This document shows, piece by piece, positions 52,135-61,646 of a stretch of 64,000 nt of DNA. Origin of the DNA: Methanofollis formosanus. Lineage in GTDB: Archaea; Halobacteriota; Methanomicrobia; Methanomicrobiales; Methanofollaceae. The stretch lies in assembly GCF_019633745.1 (NCBI RefSeq), contig NZ_CP037968.1, forward strand, positions 1,246,789-1,310,788, written 5' to 3'. The translations under genes were made by a program, and so were the position numbers. Position 1 is the stretch's first letter; each line of letters opens with the position of its first letter. Below the pieces are notes generated by a model. It was not told the DNA's origin. It saw only the letters and a program-made list of their open reading frames with translations, and searched no databases.

Positions 52135-52620
52135 TATCTCTCGGCCTTTCCGGCCGTCTCGCGGGAGGACAGGCGGGGAAGGTATAGTTTGGTGTGTTCC
52201 TCCGAAAAATGATCAGCCCTCTCCGATCCGGTTCTATCTCCGGGGTCATGCTGACAGGAAAGCGTACTGATCAGAACGTGCCGTCCCCTATCACGGGGTC
52301 TGTTCTGCCGTCTCGCGAGAAGATAGCCGAGGGACGGCGAAGAGCGATGTGCCCTTCTCCCGTCCTGGTTCTATCCTCGGGGCCATGCCGACAGGGCAGC
52401 GTGCCGATCAGAACGTGCCGTCCCCTATCGCACGATCGTTCCCGCCGTCTCGCGAGAAGATAGCCGAGGGACGGCGAAGAGCGATGTGCCCTTCCCCCGT
52501 CCCGGTTCTATCCTCGGGGCCATGCCGACAGGACGGCGTGCCGATCAGAACGTGCCGTCGCCCTCTCGCACGATCGTTCCCGCCGTCTCGCGAGAAGAGA
52601 GGGCGCGGGCGGCAATGAAG
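52135..52620 (+). repeat. Tandem intergenic repeat array 5 (3 units, 137-bp period)
   Basis: The box GTTCTATCTCCGGGGTCATG (or CCTCGGGGCCATG) lies near 52230, 52367 and 52503, exactly 137 bp apart, with TCTCGCGAGAAGATAG cores between. It lies between tRNA-Lys and the convergent ABC ATPase gene. 52023-52134 holds only the T run after the tRNA; 52621-52750 has a small hairpin (CTGCTC...GAGCAG). Confidence 0.9.
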
Positions 52621-52750
52621 TGGTGGTCCCATCGGTGTCCTGCTCTGAAGAGGGAGCAGGGGCCCATGCCTGCTCCAGAGACCCACGATCATGGTCAATT
52701 CTCCAGAACCGGAATACGAAATTTTTCTCAAGAAGAGATATTGAGAGGGC

Positions 52751-53638
52751 TCACCGCCCCACCGCCACGAGCATCTCCTCAAGCGACGGGTAGCGCGACT
52801 CCACCCGCTCCACCCGTCCGCCCGCGGCGGTGACCATCGCGGTGACGGCGTGCATCCCCTCGACGTCCCCGGCCTCCGCGAGGTACACCCCCTCGGCCCG
52901 TGAGTACGAGAGATCAGGATCGAGGAGACCGGCATCCAGCACCGTGAAGTAGATCGCATAGGTGAGCGACCCGAAACGCTCCCGCAGTTCGGCCATCGTC
53001 CCGAAGGCCTCGATCCGGCCGCGGCGCAGGATCATCACCCGGTCGCAGATCGCCTCGACCTGAAAGAGGTTGTGGGCCGAGAGGACGATCGTCTTGCCCT
53101 CCGCCCCGAGGCCTTTGAGGAACTCGCCGATGAACCGCCCGGTCATCGGGTCGAGACCTGAGGTCGGTTCGTCGTAGACCAGGAAGGACGGATCGTGGAT
53201 GAGGGAGCGCGCGATCGCGACCTTGCGGCGCATCCCCTTCGAGAGTTCGCCGATCTTTTTTTCACCGGGATCGAGGGAGAGCGAATCGAGGAGCCGCTCG
53301 GCCCTTACCCGCACCGTCGCCCGGTCCAGGCCGTAGATCTCGCCGAAGAAGAGAAGATAGTCGTGGACCCGCATCGTCTCGTAGAGCCGCGACTCCTCGG
53401 GCAGATAGCCCAGGGTCTGCTTGAGCGCCGACGGGTCGGCGAGGACGTCGGCCCCGCCCACCGAGAGGCGCCCGGCCGTCGGGAGCGAGAGCCCGGAGAG
53501 GATCTTGAGGAGCGTCGTCTTCCCGGCGCCGTTGTGCCCGACGATCCCGAGCACCTCCCCGTCCTCCAGGTCGAAACTCACGCCGTCGAGGGCGCGGAAG
53601 GCCCCGTACTCCTTCGCCAGGTCGTGTGCCGCGATCAT
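52751..53638 (-). CDS. ABC transporter ATP-binding protein (ABC-2 type)
   Basis: 295 residues. Walker A is GHNGAGKTTL (near 35), the signature is LSKGMRRKVAIARSL (near 133), Walker B is FLVYDEPTSGLDP (near 155), and the His switch is SAHNLFQVE. The C-terminal 80 residues are the extension typical of ABC-2 exporters. It powers export through the two permeases encoded divergently next door. Only about 140 bp separate it from the permease start, so a shared promoter region is likely. Confidence 0.93.
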   Translation of the reverse strand: MIAAHDLAKEYGAFRALDGVSFDLEDGEVLGIVGHNGAGKTTLLKILSGLSLPTAGRLSVGGADVLADPSALKQTLGYLPEESRLYETMRVHDYLLFFGEIYGLDRATVRVRAERLLDSLSLDPGEKKIGELSKGMRRKVAIARSLIHDPSFLVYDEPTSGLDPMTGRFIGEFLKGLGAEGKTIVLSAHNLFQVEAICDRVMILRRGRIEAFGTMAELRERFGSLTYAIYFTVLDAGLLDPDLSYSRAEGVYLAEAGDVEGMHAVTAMVTAAGGRVERVESRYPSLEEMLVAVGR

Positions 53639-53775
53639 TCCGGGGAAGAGTCTGGCCGGAAACCGGATAAATCATATCATATTCAGACCAACCCCAAGAG
53701 CAGGAGTCGATCGAGATCAGTATTCGCACCGCCCTCACCATCGCCCGGTGGGAGACGAAACGCTCTCTCACCTCG

Positions 53776-55524
53776 ATGAGCAGAGAAGTCCTCCCCGTCA
53801 CCGCCGTTCTCCTCCTCGCCCTCCTCCTGGCCACCGGCCTCACCGCCCAGGGTGGGATCCACCTCCACGACGGGATCTACACCGCCGCCACCGACGACGA
53901 GGCAGCCGCCGCCATCCTCGCGGGCGACCCCAGGTTCTCGACCACCTCTACCGACCTCGCCGCCATCCTGATAGACCCGGACCGCTACGACCTGATCGTC
54001 ACCGACGGACAGGTCTGGGTCGCGAGAACCGCGAAAGGCGAGGCCGCGCTCGCCGCCTTCGAGACCACCTACCGCCATTACCAGAATACCATATACGGCA
54101 CCGCCGACGACCTCTTCGCCGCCTACCCTCTCTGGATCGACACCGTCGAGGTGAGAAGCGAACTCGACTTCACCGCCACCGAGGCCGGACAGAGCGCCGG
54201 GATGCAGCGGGCGCCCAGGACCGTTCCCAGGCCCTCGGGTCCGGTCGAGGCCGTCCCGACCCCGGCGGCCGGCCTTGCCGGCATCGACGAGGACGCCCTC
54301 AGGGAGACGGCCGCCAGGGCCCCCGCGAGCACCGACCAGGTGGACCGCGTCCTCGGCACCGGGTCGCAGGACGAACCCGAACTCGGGCGGTTCAAGACCC
54401 CCGCTCAACTCGCCCCGGCCCTCCCCTTCGACTCGCTCGTCTACGTCTTCGTCTTCATCTTCCCGCTCTACTTCACCTCCCAGTTCTTCATGATGGCCAT
54501 CGCCAACGAACGGAGCGGGCGGCGGGGCGAGGTGCTCCTCTCCACGCCCGCCGGACCGGGAACGATCATCGCGGGCAAGGCCCTCCCGTACTTCCTGCTC
54601 ATGCTCGCCGTCTCGGCGGCGATCCTCCTCGTCACCGGCGGCCCGCTCACCGTCCTCCTCCCGCTCGTCCCGGTGATCCTCTTCTTCCTCGCCGCCGCCC
54701 TCCTCATCGGCATGACCGCCCGGAGTTTCAGGGAACTCTCCTTCCTCTCCATCTTCTTCTCGACCGTGATGACCGCCTACCTCTTCTTTCCCACGGTCTT
54801 CGCCAACGTCCACGCCGTCAGCCTCGTCTCCCCGCTCACCCTCGTCGTCCTCCTCTTCCAGGGGAGCGGGTTCGGCGCGGCCGACTATGTCTACGCCACC
54901 GCCCTCTTCTACCTCGGGACCGCCGCGGTCCTCTTCCTCTGCGTCAAAAACTTCAACGAAGAACGACTCTTCTCGCAGGAACGTCTCACCGCCAAGATCG
55001 TCGGCTTCGTTGCAGGAGCGATGAACAAAAACCATCCCTTCGCCTCCCTCGTCGCCCTCAACGCCCTCTCCATCCCGCTCGTCTTCATGGTCCAGATGAT
55101 GTACCTGGTCCTCCTCTTCAACCTCCCCATCCCCTTCTCGCTCGTCTGCCTCATCCTCCTCGCCGCCCTCACCGAGGAGGTCTTCAAGTCGGTCGGGATC
55201 GCCGCCCTCTTCAGGCGGCAGGGAGGGGCGCCCGGATGGAAGACGCTCGGCCTCGCCGCCGCGGCGACCGGCCTGGGGTTCCTCCTCGGCGAGAAACTGC
55301 TCCTCTTCGTGATGCTCTCCCAGGTCACCGGCTCGGTCTTCGGCGACGTCCTCTTCTCCGGCGTCGGCCTCCTCTGGATGCCCTTCCTCCTCCACACCGC
55401 GGGCGCCGCGATCGTCGCCGCCTACCTCAAGATCGGCGGGACAAAGGTCTACCCCTTCGGGGTGCTCACCGCCGCCGGCGTCCACGCCCTCTATAACTTC
55501 ATGCTCATCGGAGGTGCCCTATGA
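53776..55524 (+). CDS. ABC-2 permease fused to a PrsW-like membrane domain
   Basis: 582 residues from ATG 53776. The same frame is open upstream and encodes IRTALTIARWETKRSLTS, a stretch that looks like a genuine permease N-terminus, but no ATG, GTG or TTG occurs there; AGGAG at 53702 precedes ATC 53716 and ATT 53722, so a non-standard start is possible. Membrane helices lie near residues 15-32, then a 170-residue exposed loop, then about six helices (210-390). The C-terminal 130 residues carry ALTEEVFKSVG, LLHTAGAAI and HALYNF, resembling PrsW/CPBP-type intramembrane proteases. It overlaps the next permease by four bases. Confidence 0.8.
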   Translation: MSREVLPVTAVLLLALLLATGLTAQGGIHLHDGIYTAATDDEAAAAILAGDPRFSTTSTDLAAILIDPDRYDLIVTDGQVWVARTAKGEAALAAFETTYRHYQNTIYGTADDLFAAYPLWIDTVEVRSELDFTATEAGQSAGMQRAPRTVPRPSGPVEAVPTPAAGLAGIDEDALRETAARAPASTDQVDRVLGTGSQDEPELGRFKTPAQLAPALPFDSLVYVFVFIFPLYFTSQFFMMAIANERSGRRGEVLLSTPAGPGTIIAGKALPYFLLMLAVSAAILLVTGGPLTVLLPLVPVILFFLAAALLIGMTARSFRELSFLSIFFSTVMTAYLFFPTVFANVHAVSLVSPLTLVVLLFQGSGFGAADYVYATALFYLGTAAVLFLCVKNFNEERLFSQERLTAKIVGFVAGAMNKNHPFASLVALNALSIPLVFMVQMMYLVLLFNLPIPFSLVCLILLAALTEEVFKSVGIAALFRRQGGAPGWKTLGLAAAATGLGFLLGEKLLLFVMLSQVTGSVFGDVLFSGVGLLWMPFLLHTAGAAIVAAYLKIGGTKVYPFGVLTAAGVHALYNFMLIGGAL

Positions 55525-56597
55525 TGAACGCACGTCATATCTGGACCGTCGCAAAAAAAGATCTCCGCGGCGTGAAGAGCGAGCGGACGATCGTGCTCGC
55601 GATCCTCCTCCAGGTCTTCATCGCCATGTTCTCCTCCTTCCTGGTCGTCGGCCTCACCTCGCTCTACGACCCGGCGGCCCTCGGCGAACAGGCCGGGGGA
55701 CTCGCGGTGGGGTACGCCGGCGCCGACTCGGCGCTCGCCGACCTCCTCGAAGAACCGGGAGGGTTCACGGTCTATTCGATGGACCTCTCCGAGGCGGTCG
55801 CCGCCCTCAAGGAACGGCAAATCTCGGCCGTGGTCTATGTCCCCGACACCCGGCCCGACGCCGAGGAACCGGTGAAGGTCACGCTCTACACGATCAAAAA
55901 CGACATCCAGGGCGCCGCAGCGGCGGCCGGTCTGAAAGAAGCCTTCGAGGCCTACGAAGAAGACCTCAGGAGCGTGCGGGCCGGTCGGCTCGCGACCGTC
56001 CCGGTCGACCTCGCCGCGCCCGAGACGGCAGGCGGGCAGACCTTCTTCCTCTTCGTCTACGGCCTCCTCGTCCCGCTCCTTCTCTTCATGCCGGCGATCA
56101 TCTCCGCAAGCCTGGTCATCGACTTCGTCACCGAGGAGTACGGGGCGCAGACCCTCGAGACGCTCCTCGCCACCCCGGTCACCTTCACCGAGATCTTCTG
56201 GGGCAAGGTGCTCGCCGCATGGCTCCTGGTCCCGCTGCAGGCCGGGGCGTGGCTTCTTCTCCTGGCGGCGAACGGGATCCACATCCGGAACATGCCCGCC
56301 GTCCTCCTCCTGGTCTCGGCGGCGTCCCTGGCCCTCATCCTCCTCGGCGGGGTGGCGGCCCTCCACTACCGCGAGCGGACGGCGGCCCAGTTCGTCTACT
56401 CGACCGCCCTCGTCGCGGCGATCCTCGCCGTCCTCGCCGTCCCCGGCAACCCGGCCCACCTCCTCGTCCTCCTCTCGGCCGGCGCCGCCGGGGCGTGGGA
56501 GCACGCGATGGTCCTGGCCTCGGTCCTCGGGGCCGTTCTCCTCGCCCTCCTTGCCGGGCGGTACGCCCGGGCGGTCGGGGTCCGTGCCCGCGGGTGA
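55521..56597 (+). CDS. ABC-2 type permease
   Basis: 358 residues. VAKKDLRGVKSERTIVLAILLQVF is the typical cytosolic start and first helix; a 150-residue external loop follows, then five helices (about 178-350). ITEEYGAQTLETLLATPVT-like text (FVTEEYGAQTLETLLATPV) is the conserved ABC-2 coupling region. It pairs with the larger permease and the divergent ATPase. Cargo unknown. Confidence 0.9.
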   Translation: MMNARHIWTVAKKDLRGVKSERTIVLAILLQVFIAMFSSFLVVGLTSLYDPAALGEQAGGLAVGYAGADSALADLLEEPGGFTVYSMDLSEAVAALKERQISAVVYVPDTRPDAEEPVKVTLYTIKNDIQGAAAAAGLKEAFEAYEEDLRSVRAGRLATVPVDLAAPETAGGQTFFLFVYGLLVPLLLFMPAIISASLVIDFVTEEYGAQTLETLLATPVTFTEIFWGKVLAAWLLVPLQAGAWLLLLAANGIHIRNMPAVLLLVSAASLALILLGGVAALHYRERTAAQFVYSTALVAAILAVLAVPGNPAHLLVLLSAGAAGAWEHAMVLASVLGAVLLALLAGRYARAVGVRARG

Positions 56598-56729
56598 GAG
56601 GGGCCGACCACCTGAGATCCCTGCAATCTCATACATAAAAAATCAGAGATATACAAAAAATACGGCTAAGGTTCGGAAAAAAAGAGGAAAAAGTAAATAG
56701 AAAAACTTGGAAGTGAAAGTAGATCCACT

Positions 56730-58043
56730 ATGGACAGACGTAGACTGATTCTGACCGGAGCAGTCCTGATGCTCCTCATCCTTGCCGCACCTGTCGCCGC
56801 AAACTCTGTTGGCGGCGACGAGGCGTGGATCAAGGTCCGCTGCAACATCGACGGTGCAGTGGTATATTTCGACAACGACTACAAGGGCACGATCGAGAGC
56901 GGCGAGTTGAACGTAGCCGTCCTCACGACGGCCGCCCCGTACCACACGGTAAAGGCCCAGATGGACGGCTACTACACGGCGTCGGCACCCATCGGCGGGT
57001 ACCCCGCGGTCGGTGAGACCAGCACCGTCTACCTCACCCTCAACCCGGTCCCGACCCCGGCCCCGCCGACCACCGGCACCCTCTCGGTGAGTTCCTCGCC
57101 GAGCGGTGCGAAGGTCTATGTGGACGGCGCGTATTACGGCCGGACGCCCCAGAAGGTCACCGGGCTTGCCGCCAAAAGCCACACCCTCGAGGTGCGCCTC
57201 GACGGCTACGACACCTGGAGCAGTTCCCAGCGCGTGAAGGCCGGCGAGACCACCAGCGTCCGTGCCGACCTGAACCCGCACGTCAACTACGGCTCGATCT
57301 ACGTCACCTCCAGCCCGTCGGGTGCGAAGGTCTACCTGGACGGGACGTACGAGGGCAAGACCCCGCGGACCATCACCGGGATCAGCGAGGGCCGTCACTA
57401 TATCGAACTCGAAGAGGCCGGGTACCAGGAGTGGACCGGGCCGGTGACGGTCGTCGCAGGGCAGCAGACGTATGTCTCGGCCACCCTCAACTCGAACCCG
57501 AAACCGGTCTCCGGGACCATCGACGTCTTCTCCAATCCCGTAGGGGCCTACATCTACCTTGACGGCGAGTATCAGGGCCAGACCTACCCGGAGGGCTACG
57601 TGATCATCGGCGTCACGCCGGGCACCCACACCGTCACCCTCAAACTCACCGGGTACAAGGACGTCTCCTCGTCGGTGAACGTGAACTCGGGACAGGATTC
57701 GTCGGTGAGGATGACCCTCGAACCCGCGGTCCCGTCGGGCGACACCGGGTCGATGGAGATCACCTCCACGCCGGCAGGGGCGGAGGTCTACCTGAACAAC
57801 GAGTACTGGGGCGTGACCCCGGTGACGCTCCGTGACCTGACGACCGGCAGTTACACCGTCACCCTCAAACTCGCCGGCCACCCGGACTGGTCGACGACCG
57901 CCCAGGTGAACGCGGGTGCGAAGACCCCGGTCGCGGCACAGTTCGCCGAGCCCGCACCGACGCAGCAGTCCCCGGCGCCGCTCCTCCCGGTCCTCGGTGC
58001 GCTTGCCCTCTTCGGGTGCATCGCAGCCCGGATGCGGCACTAA
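56730..58043 (+). CDS. PEGA-repeat surface protein
   Basis: 437 residues. Signal peptide at 1-25 (LLILAAPVAAN). One divergent and four clear PEGA domains follow, each with PSGAKVYVDGxYxGxTP and a GxHTVxLxLxGY end, near 110, 185, 265 and 345. A Pro-rich linker and a C-terminal hydrophobic tail (LLPVLGALALFGCIAARMRH) form a membrane or sorting anchor. PEGA domains are common on the outside of methanogens. It follows the ABC exporter by about 130 bp with its own AT-rich leader (56635-56725) and may be unrelated to it. Confidence 0.88.
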   Translation: MDRRRLILTGAVLMLLILAAPVAANSVGGDEAWIKVRCNIDGAVVYFDNDYKGTIESGELNVAVLTTAAPYHTVKAQMDGYYTASAPIGGYPAVGETSTVYLTLNPVPTPAPPTTGTLSVSSSPSGAKVYVDGAYYGRTPQKVTGLAAKSHTLEVRLDGYDTWSSSQRVKAGETTSVRADLNPHVNYGSIYVTSSPSGAKVYLDGTYEGKTPRTITGISEGRHYIELEEAGYQEWTGPVTVVAGQQTYVSATLNSNPKPVSGTIDVFSNPVGAYIYLDGEYQGQTYPEGYVIIGVTPGTHTVTLKLTGYKDVSSSVNVNSGQDSSVRMTLEPAVPSGDTGSMEITSTPAGAEVYLNNEYWGVTPVTLRDLTTGSYTVTLKLAGHPDWSTTAQVNAGAKTPVAAQFAEPAPTQQSPAPLLPVLGALALFGCIAARMRH

Positions 58044-58044
58044 G

Positions 58045-58063
58045 ATTTTTTTTCTTTTTTTTG
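58045..58063 (+). terminator. Strong T-rich terminator
   Basis: Two T runs (8 and 9 T) separated by C begin directly after the PEGA stop codon. Confidence 0.65.
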
Positions 58064-58119
58064 AGTTCTGTCGAGATCATATCCTGACAACCCCTCCTCG
58101 CGGCCATCCCCCCTATCGC

Positions 58120-58560
58120 AATTTCTGGGTTCTCGGGGTCATGACGGAGGGACGGCACGGGTTGGTGTGCGCCTCGAAAGAATGATCGGCTCTCTCTGAT
58201 CCGGTTCCATCTTCGGGGTCGCAAAAGCGGGACGGCGTGACGATCCGGGGTGCCGTCCCCGATCACCGGGTCTGTTCTGCCGTCTCGCGAGAAGATAGGA
58301 CGGGGGACGGCAACAAAGATCGACCGTCTCCCGTCCGCTCCTATCTTCGGGGTCATGTTAACGGGGCGGCGTCATGATCAAACCATGCCGTCCCCTCATC
58401 ACTGAATCTGTTCCGCCTTCTCGCGAGAGGATAGGACGGGGGACGGCACGTCACTTGATTCACCCGAAAAATGATCAGCCCTCTCCGATCAGGTTCTATC
58501 TTCGGGGTCATGCTGACAGGAAAGCGTACTGATCAGAACGTGCCGTCCCCTGACCTCCAC
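58120..58560 (+). repeat. Tandem intergenic repeat array 6 (4 units, first degenerate)
   Basis: Boxes GGTTC-TATCTTCGGGGTCATG lie near 58202, 58339 and 58491, with a decayed copy at 58128. Cores with TCTCGCGAGAAGATAGGACGG are between them. The 58561-58740 remainder shows only degenerate repeat pieces. Confidence 0.88.
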
Positions 58561-58740
58561 CATGGCGATGGGCGGGGGATCGGCGTCCGGCGGATCCGAT
58601 GAGAGTCACCCGTTTTCGATCGGGTCCCTGCCGTCCCCCGTCGATCTTCATGATGAGGGGGGCAGGGGGCCTACCTCCCAGAAAATTCCCCGCCACCCTG
58701 ATCGCATCCTTCAAGAGTCCTGCAACCGATAGATTACACG

Positions 58741-60054
58741 ATGAAAACCGTGGTCATCTCCCCCGAGATCGCCACCTATGGCGCCATGCTCATCGGCGGG
58801 GTGGTACGGGACGCGGGACACGAGGTCCGGCTCTCGACCGCTCTTGCCGCCGGCGACGCCGGGGCGGTGCTCCTCAGTCTGTACTCGACGCAGCACCTGA
58901 TGGACCCGGCGGTGAAGGCGTTCGTCGCCTCGGTGCGAGAGGAAGGGAAACGCTGCTATGTCGGCGGTCCGGTCTCGGCGTACCCCGAGTACGTGCTCGG
59001 CGAACTCGCGCCCGATGCGGTGGTCGTGGGCGAAGGGGAGGAGACGGTGACGAGGCTCCTGGAGGACGGGGTCTCGCCCGACCTGCCGGGGATCGCCTAC
59101 CTCGACGCGGGCGGGCGGACGGTGCTGACCCCGCCGGCACCTCCGGCGCCGGTGCGGCACCGTTCGATGCCCCTCATCCCGCCGACCATCGGGCAGCAGT
59201 CGGTGCGGGGGGCGAACGTGTATATCGAGACGCACCGCGGATGCACCGGGGCCTGCACCTTCTGCCAGGTGCCGCGGTTCTTCGGCCGCGAGATCAGGAG
59301 CCGCGACCTCGATGAGGTGCGGGCCGAGGCGCGGGCGTTCAAAGAGATGGGCGTCAGCCGGGTCTCGGTCTCAGGCGGAACCGGGTCGCTGTACGGCTAC
59401 GACGGCACGACGATCAATAACGACGCCGTCATCGCTCTCCTCGAGGTGCTCGCCGAGGAGTTCGGGCCGAAGAACGTCTCGGCACCCGACATCAGGGTGG
59501 ACGCCCTCACCGACGAGGTGCTGGAGGCGATCAAGAAGTACACCATCGGCTGGCTCTTCTTCGGGTTCGAGTCGGGGAGCGATTCGGTGCTCAGGCAGAT
59601 GGGCAAGGGGGTGACGGTCGAGCAGATGCACGAGGCAGTGGCGTGGTCGCGGCAGCACGGGCTCAAGGTCGCCGGGTGCTTCATCGTCGGGTATCCGACC
59701 GAGACACCGGAGGACTACGAGGCGACGAAGGCGTTCGTCGAGGAGGAGATGCTCGATGACGTCTTCATATCGGTGGCCGAACCGATCCCGAAGACGCCGC
59801 TCGCCGACCTCGTCCTGCGCACGCCGCACGAGGAGAACCCCGTCTACGTCCCGCACGCCGGTGAATATCACTCGCTCCATCTCACCGAGGCGGAGGCGCG
59901 GTGGTTCGACCTCTCGATGCATGCCGATATGTACAAACCTCTTCTGCATGTGGTCACCGACGAGGTCTTCAATGTCTATCTCACCGAGGCGAGGAAGCAG
60001 GGCGAGGATGTGCGACGGGTGACTGGGTTGATCGAGAAGTACGACGGAGCGTGA
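58741..60054 (+). CDS. B12-binding/radical SAM domain protein
   Basis: 437 residues. Residues 1-110 form a B12-binding-like Rossmann domain ([44 protein letters not shown]) without the usual DxHxxG histidine. The radical SAM site is [13 protein letters not shown] (Cx3Cx2C, near 165), followed by [14 protein letters not shown] and [18 protein letters not shown]. It resembles the methanogen family typified by MJ0865, from memory. Target unknown. Its stop overlaps the GTG of the macro-domain gene (GTGA), so the two are coupled. Confidence 0.88.
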   Translation: MKTVVISPEIATYGAMLIGGVVRDAGHEVRLSTALAAGDAGAVLLSLYSTQHLMDPAVKAFVASVREEGKRCYVGGPVSAYPEYVLGELAPDAVVVGEGEETVTRLLEDGVSPDLPGIAYLDAGGRTVLTPPAPPAPVRHRSMPLIPPTIGQQSVRGANVYIETHRGCTGACTFCQVPRFFGREIRSRDLDEVRAEARAFKEMGVSRVSVSGGTGSLYGYDGTTINNDAVIALLEVLAEEFGPKNVSAPDIRVDALTDEVLEAIKKYTIGWLFFGFESGSDSVLRQMGKGVTVEQMHEAVAWSRQHGLKVAGCFIVGYPTETPEDYEATKAFVEEEMLDDVFISVAEPIPKTPLADLVLRTPHEENPVYVPHAGEYHSLHLTEAEARWFDLSMHADMYKPLLHVVTDEVFNVYLTEARKQGEDVRRVTGLIEKYDGA

Positions 60055-60584
60055 GACCGATAACCGGTGAGCGGATCACCGTCCTCAGAACCGACATCAC
60101 CGCCCTTGACGTCGACGTGATCGTGAACGCCGCGAACACCTCGCTCCTCGGCGGCGGCGGGGTGGACGGCGCCATCCACCGGGCCGCGGGGCCCGGTCTC
60201 GCCGAGGAGTGCCGGGCGCTGGGCGGGTGCCCGACCGGCGAGGCGAAGGTGACCGGCGGCCACCGTCTCCCGGCACGATGGGTGGTCCACACCGGCGGCC
60301 CGATCTGGCGGGGCGGGGGGAAGGGCGAGGACGAACTCCTGGCCTCGTGTTATCGGCGGTCCCTTGAGGAGGCCGAACGCCTCGGTGCACGGACGATCGC
60401 CTTCCCCGCGATCTCGACCGGAGCCTACGGGTTCCCGGCGGAACGGGCGGCACAGATCGCGGTGCGGACGGTCCGGGCCTACCAGGAGGAGCACGCCGGG
60501 GCGCCGGCGGTCGTGCTGGTGGCATATTCGCCGGCCTCAGAGCAGGTGCTCAGGGCGGCGGTCGAAGAAGCAAAGAAGGAATAG
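60051..60584 (+). CDS. Macro domain protein (ADP-ribose-binding/deacylating)
   Basis: 177 residues from GTG 60051. Classic MacroD-type motifs: [25 protein letters not shown] (short parts [15 protein letters not shown]), [20 protein letters not shown], and [18 protein letters not shown]. Such enzymes remove ADP-ribose from proteins or nucleic acids, or deacylate O-acetyl-ADP-ribose. The active-site Asn/Asp/Gly loops are intact. Coupling to a radical SAM gene is unusual; no ADP-ribosyltransferase is seen here. Confidence 0.92.
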   Translation: MRPITGERITVLRTDITALDVDVIVNAANTSLLGGGGVDGAIHRAAGPGLAEECRALGGCPTGEAKVTGGHRLPARWVVHTGGPIWRGGGKGEDELLASCYRRSLEEAERLGARTIAFPAISTGAYGFPAERAAQIAVRTVRAYQEEHAGAPAVVLVAYSPASEQVLRAAVEEAKKE

Positions 60585-60635
60585 GTGTTGGGAACGCCCG
60601 GTCTTCCGGCCGGGAGTGGACGGTCGGCTGAGCGC

Positions 60636-60652
60636 ACATTTTTATTGTATGA
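60636..60652 (+). promoter_or_regulatory. TATA-like promoter of the NYN gene
   Basis: ATTTTTATTGTATG lies about 30 bp before ATG 60675, consistent with a short leader and supporting that start. Confidence 0.4.
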
Positions 60653-60674
60653 TACAAATAATGCCGCCGAGATT

Positions 60675-61199
60675 ATGGATCGCATATGCATATTTATCGA
60701 CGGCAGCAATTTGTATCACGGCCTGCGCCATAACCTGGGCAGGACAGATATCAATTTCTATCAGTTCGGGCAGAAGTTGTGCAACGGCAGAAAACTGATC
60801 CGGACCTATTATTACAACGTCCCCCTCGACCGCGAGGACAACGACGAGGCCTACCGGGGCCAGCAACGCTTCTTCGACTTTCTCAAGTCCACGCCCTACA
60901 TCGAGATCAAACTCGGCCGGATGGTCCAGAGAAACGGGTTCAAGATCGAGAAAGGCGTCGACGTCCACCTCGCCGTCGACATGCTTCGGTTCGCCTACGC
61001 CGACATCTACGACACCGCCGTCCTGGTGAGCGGAGACGGAGACTTCGCATCGGTGGTGAACGCCGTCAAAGACCTCGGGAAACACGTCGAGAACGTGCAG
61101 TTCCCGTCCGGGTGGTCGGCGCACCTGAGCGAGTGCTGCGACATCAGCACCGTCCTCGACGAGGAGTATCTTGAGGGGTGTTTTATGGAGTATCGGTGA
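60675..61199 (+). CDS. NYN-domain (LabA-like PIN-fold) ribonuclease
   Basis: 174 residues from ATG 60675. ICIFIDGSNLYHGLRHNLG (first Asp), EKGVDVHLAVDMLRFAYAD (Asp pair) and AVLVSGDGDFASVVNAVKDLG (Asp-x-Asp) are the NYN/LabA acidic motifs, all present. It should be a metal-dependent RNase acting in the cytosol. It stands alone after the macro-domain gene. NYN proteins occur both in RNA turnover and in phage-defence systems. Confidence 0.9.
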   Translation: MDRICIFIDGSNLYHGLRHNLGRTDINFYQFGQKLCNGRKLIRTYYYNVPLDREDNDEAYRGQQRFFDFLKSTPYIEIKLGRMVQRNGFKIEKGVDVHLAVDMLRFAYADIYDTAVLVSGDGDFASVVNAVKDLGKHVENVQFPSGWSAHLSECCDISTVLDEEYLEGCFMEYR

Positions 61200-61320
61200 G
61201 GGGGGACGGCGGAGCGCCCCCTGTTCGAAGAAACTTTCTTCGCATCGGGGGAAAACCACGACGAAGATAGGACGGGGAACGGCACCTCCTTCTTCAGGGT
61301 CATTGACCAGGCCTTCCCGA

Positions 61321-61365
61321 CCCTATCGCCATCCCGGGGGTCCGGGGGCGGCGCTCCCAGCGGGA
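61321..61365 (+). repeat. REP-like GC-rich hairpin, copy 5
   Basis: CCCTATCGCCATCCCGGGG is followed by GTCCGGGGGCGGCGCTCCCAG, related to the copy at 8044. Confidence 0.55.
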
Positions 61366-61435
61366 GCGTGAGGGGAGGCACGTCGATCGGATCGGCCACC
61401 CCCTCATCGCCGAATATTTTCCTGCCATCGCACAT

Positions 61436-61475
61436 CGGGGGGCGTTGCCCCCCGGACCCCCACGATGAGGATAGG
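61436..61475 (-). repeat. REP-like GC-rich hairpin, copy 6 (inverted)
   Basis: GGGGGGCGTTGCCCCCCGG then ACCCCCACGATGAGGATAGG, the reverse-oriented form of the same family. Confidence 0.6.
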
Positions 61476-61646
61476 ACGGGGGACGGCGATGGAACACACG
61501 CTCCATCGATCCTTCAGTTTTGAAAAGAGCAAGCACACGACGAAACATGTTCATCCCCTCTGCTTGAAGTGGATCAAACCTCAGGGTGAATTTTACACAA
61601 CCCATCAAAAAATATTTCAACGCATGCCATCAATGACAGAAATGCC

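Larger units (their letters stand above)
61200..61646. other. Intergenic region with degenerate repeats
   Basis: It contains array-like fragments (GATAGGACGGGGAACGGC near 61266; GAGGATAGGACGGGGGACGGCG near 61468) and two REP-like hairpins in opposite orientation (61321-61365 and 61436-61475). No gene. Confidence 0.55.

Noticed and set aside
3520-58560. CRISPR arrays at the repeat clusters
   Set aside because: Unit length is 137-158 bp, similarity runs across the whole unit, there are no unique spacers, and no cas genes are in the window.
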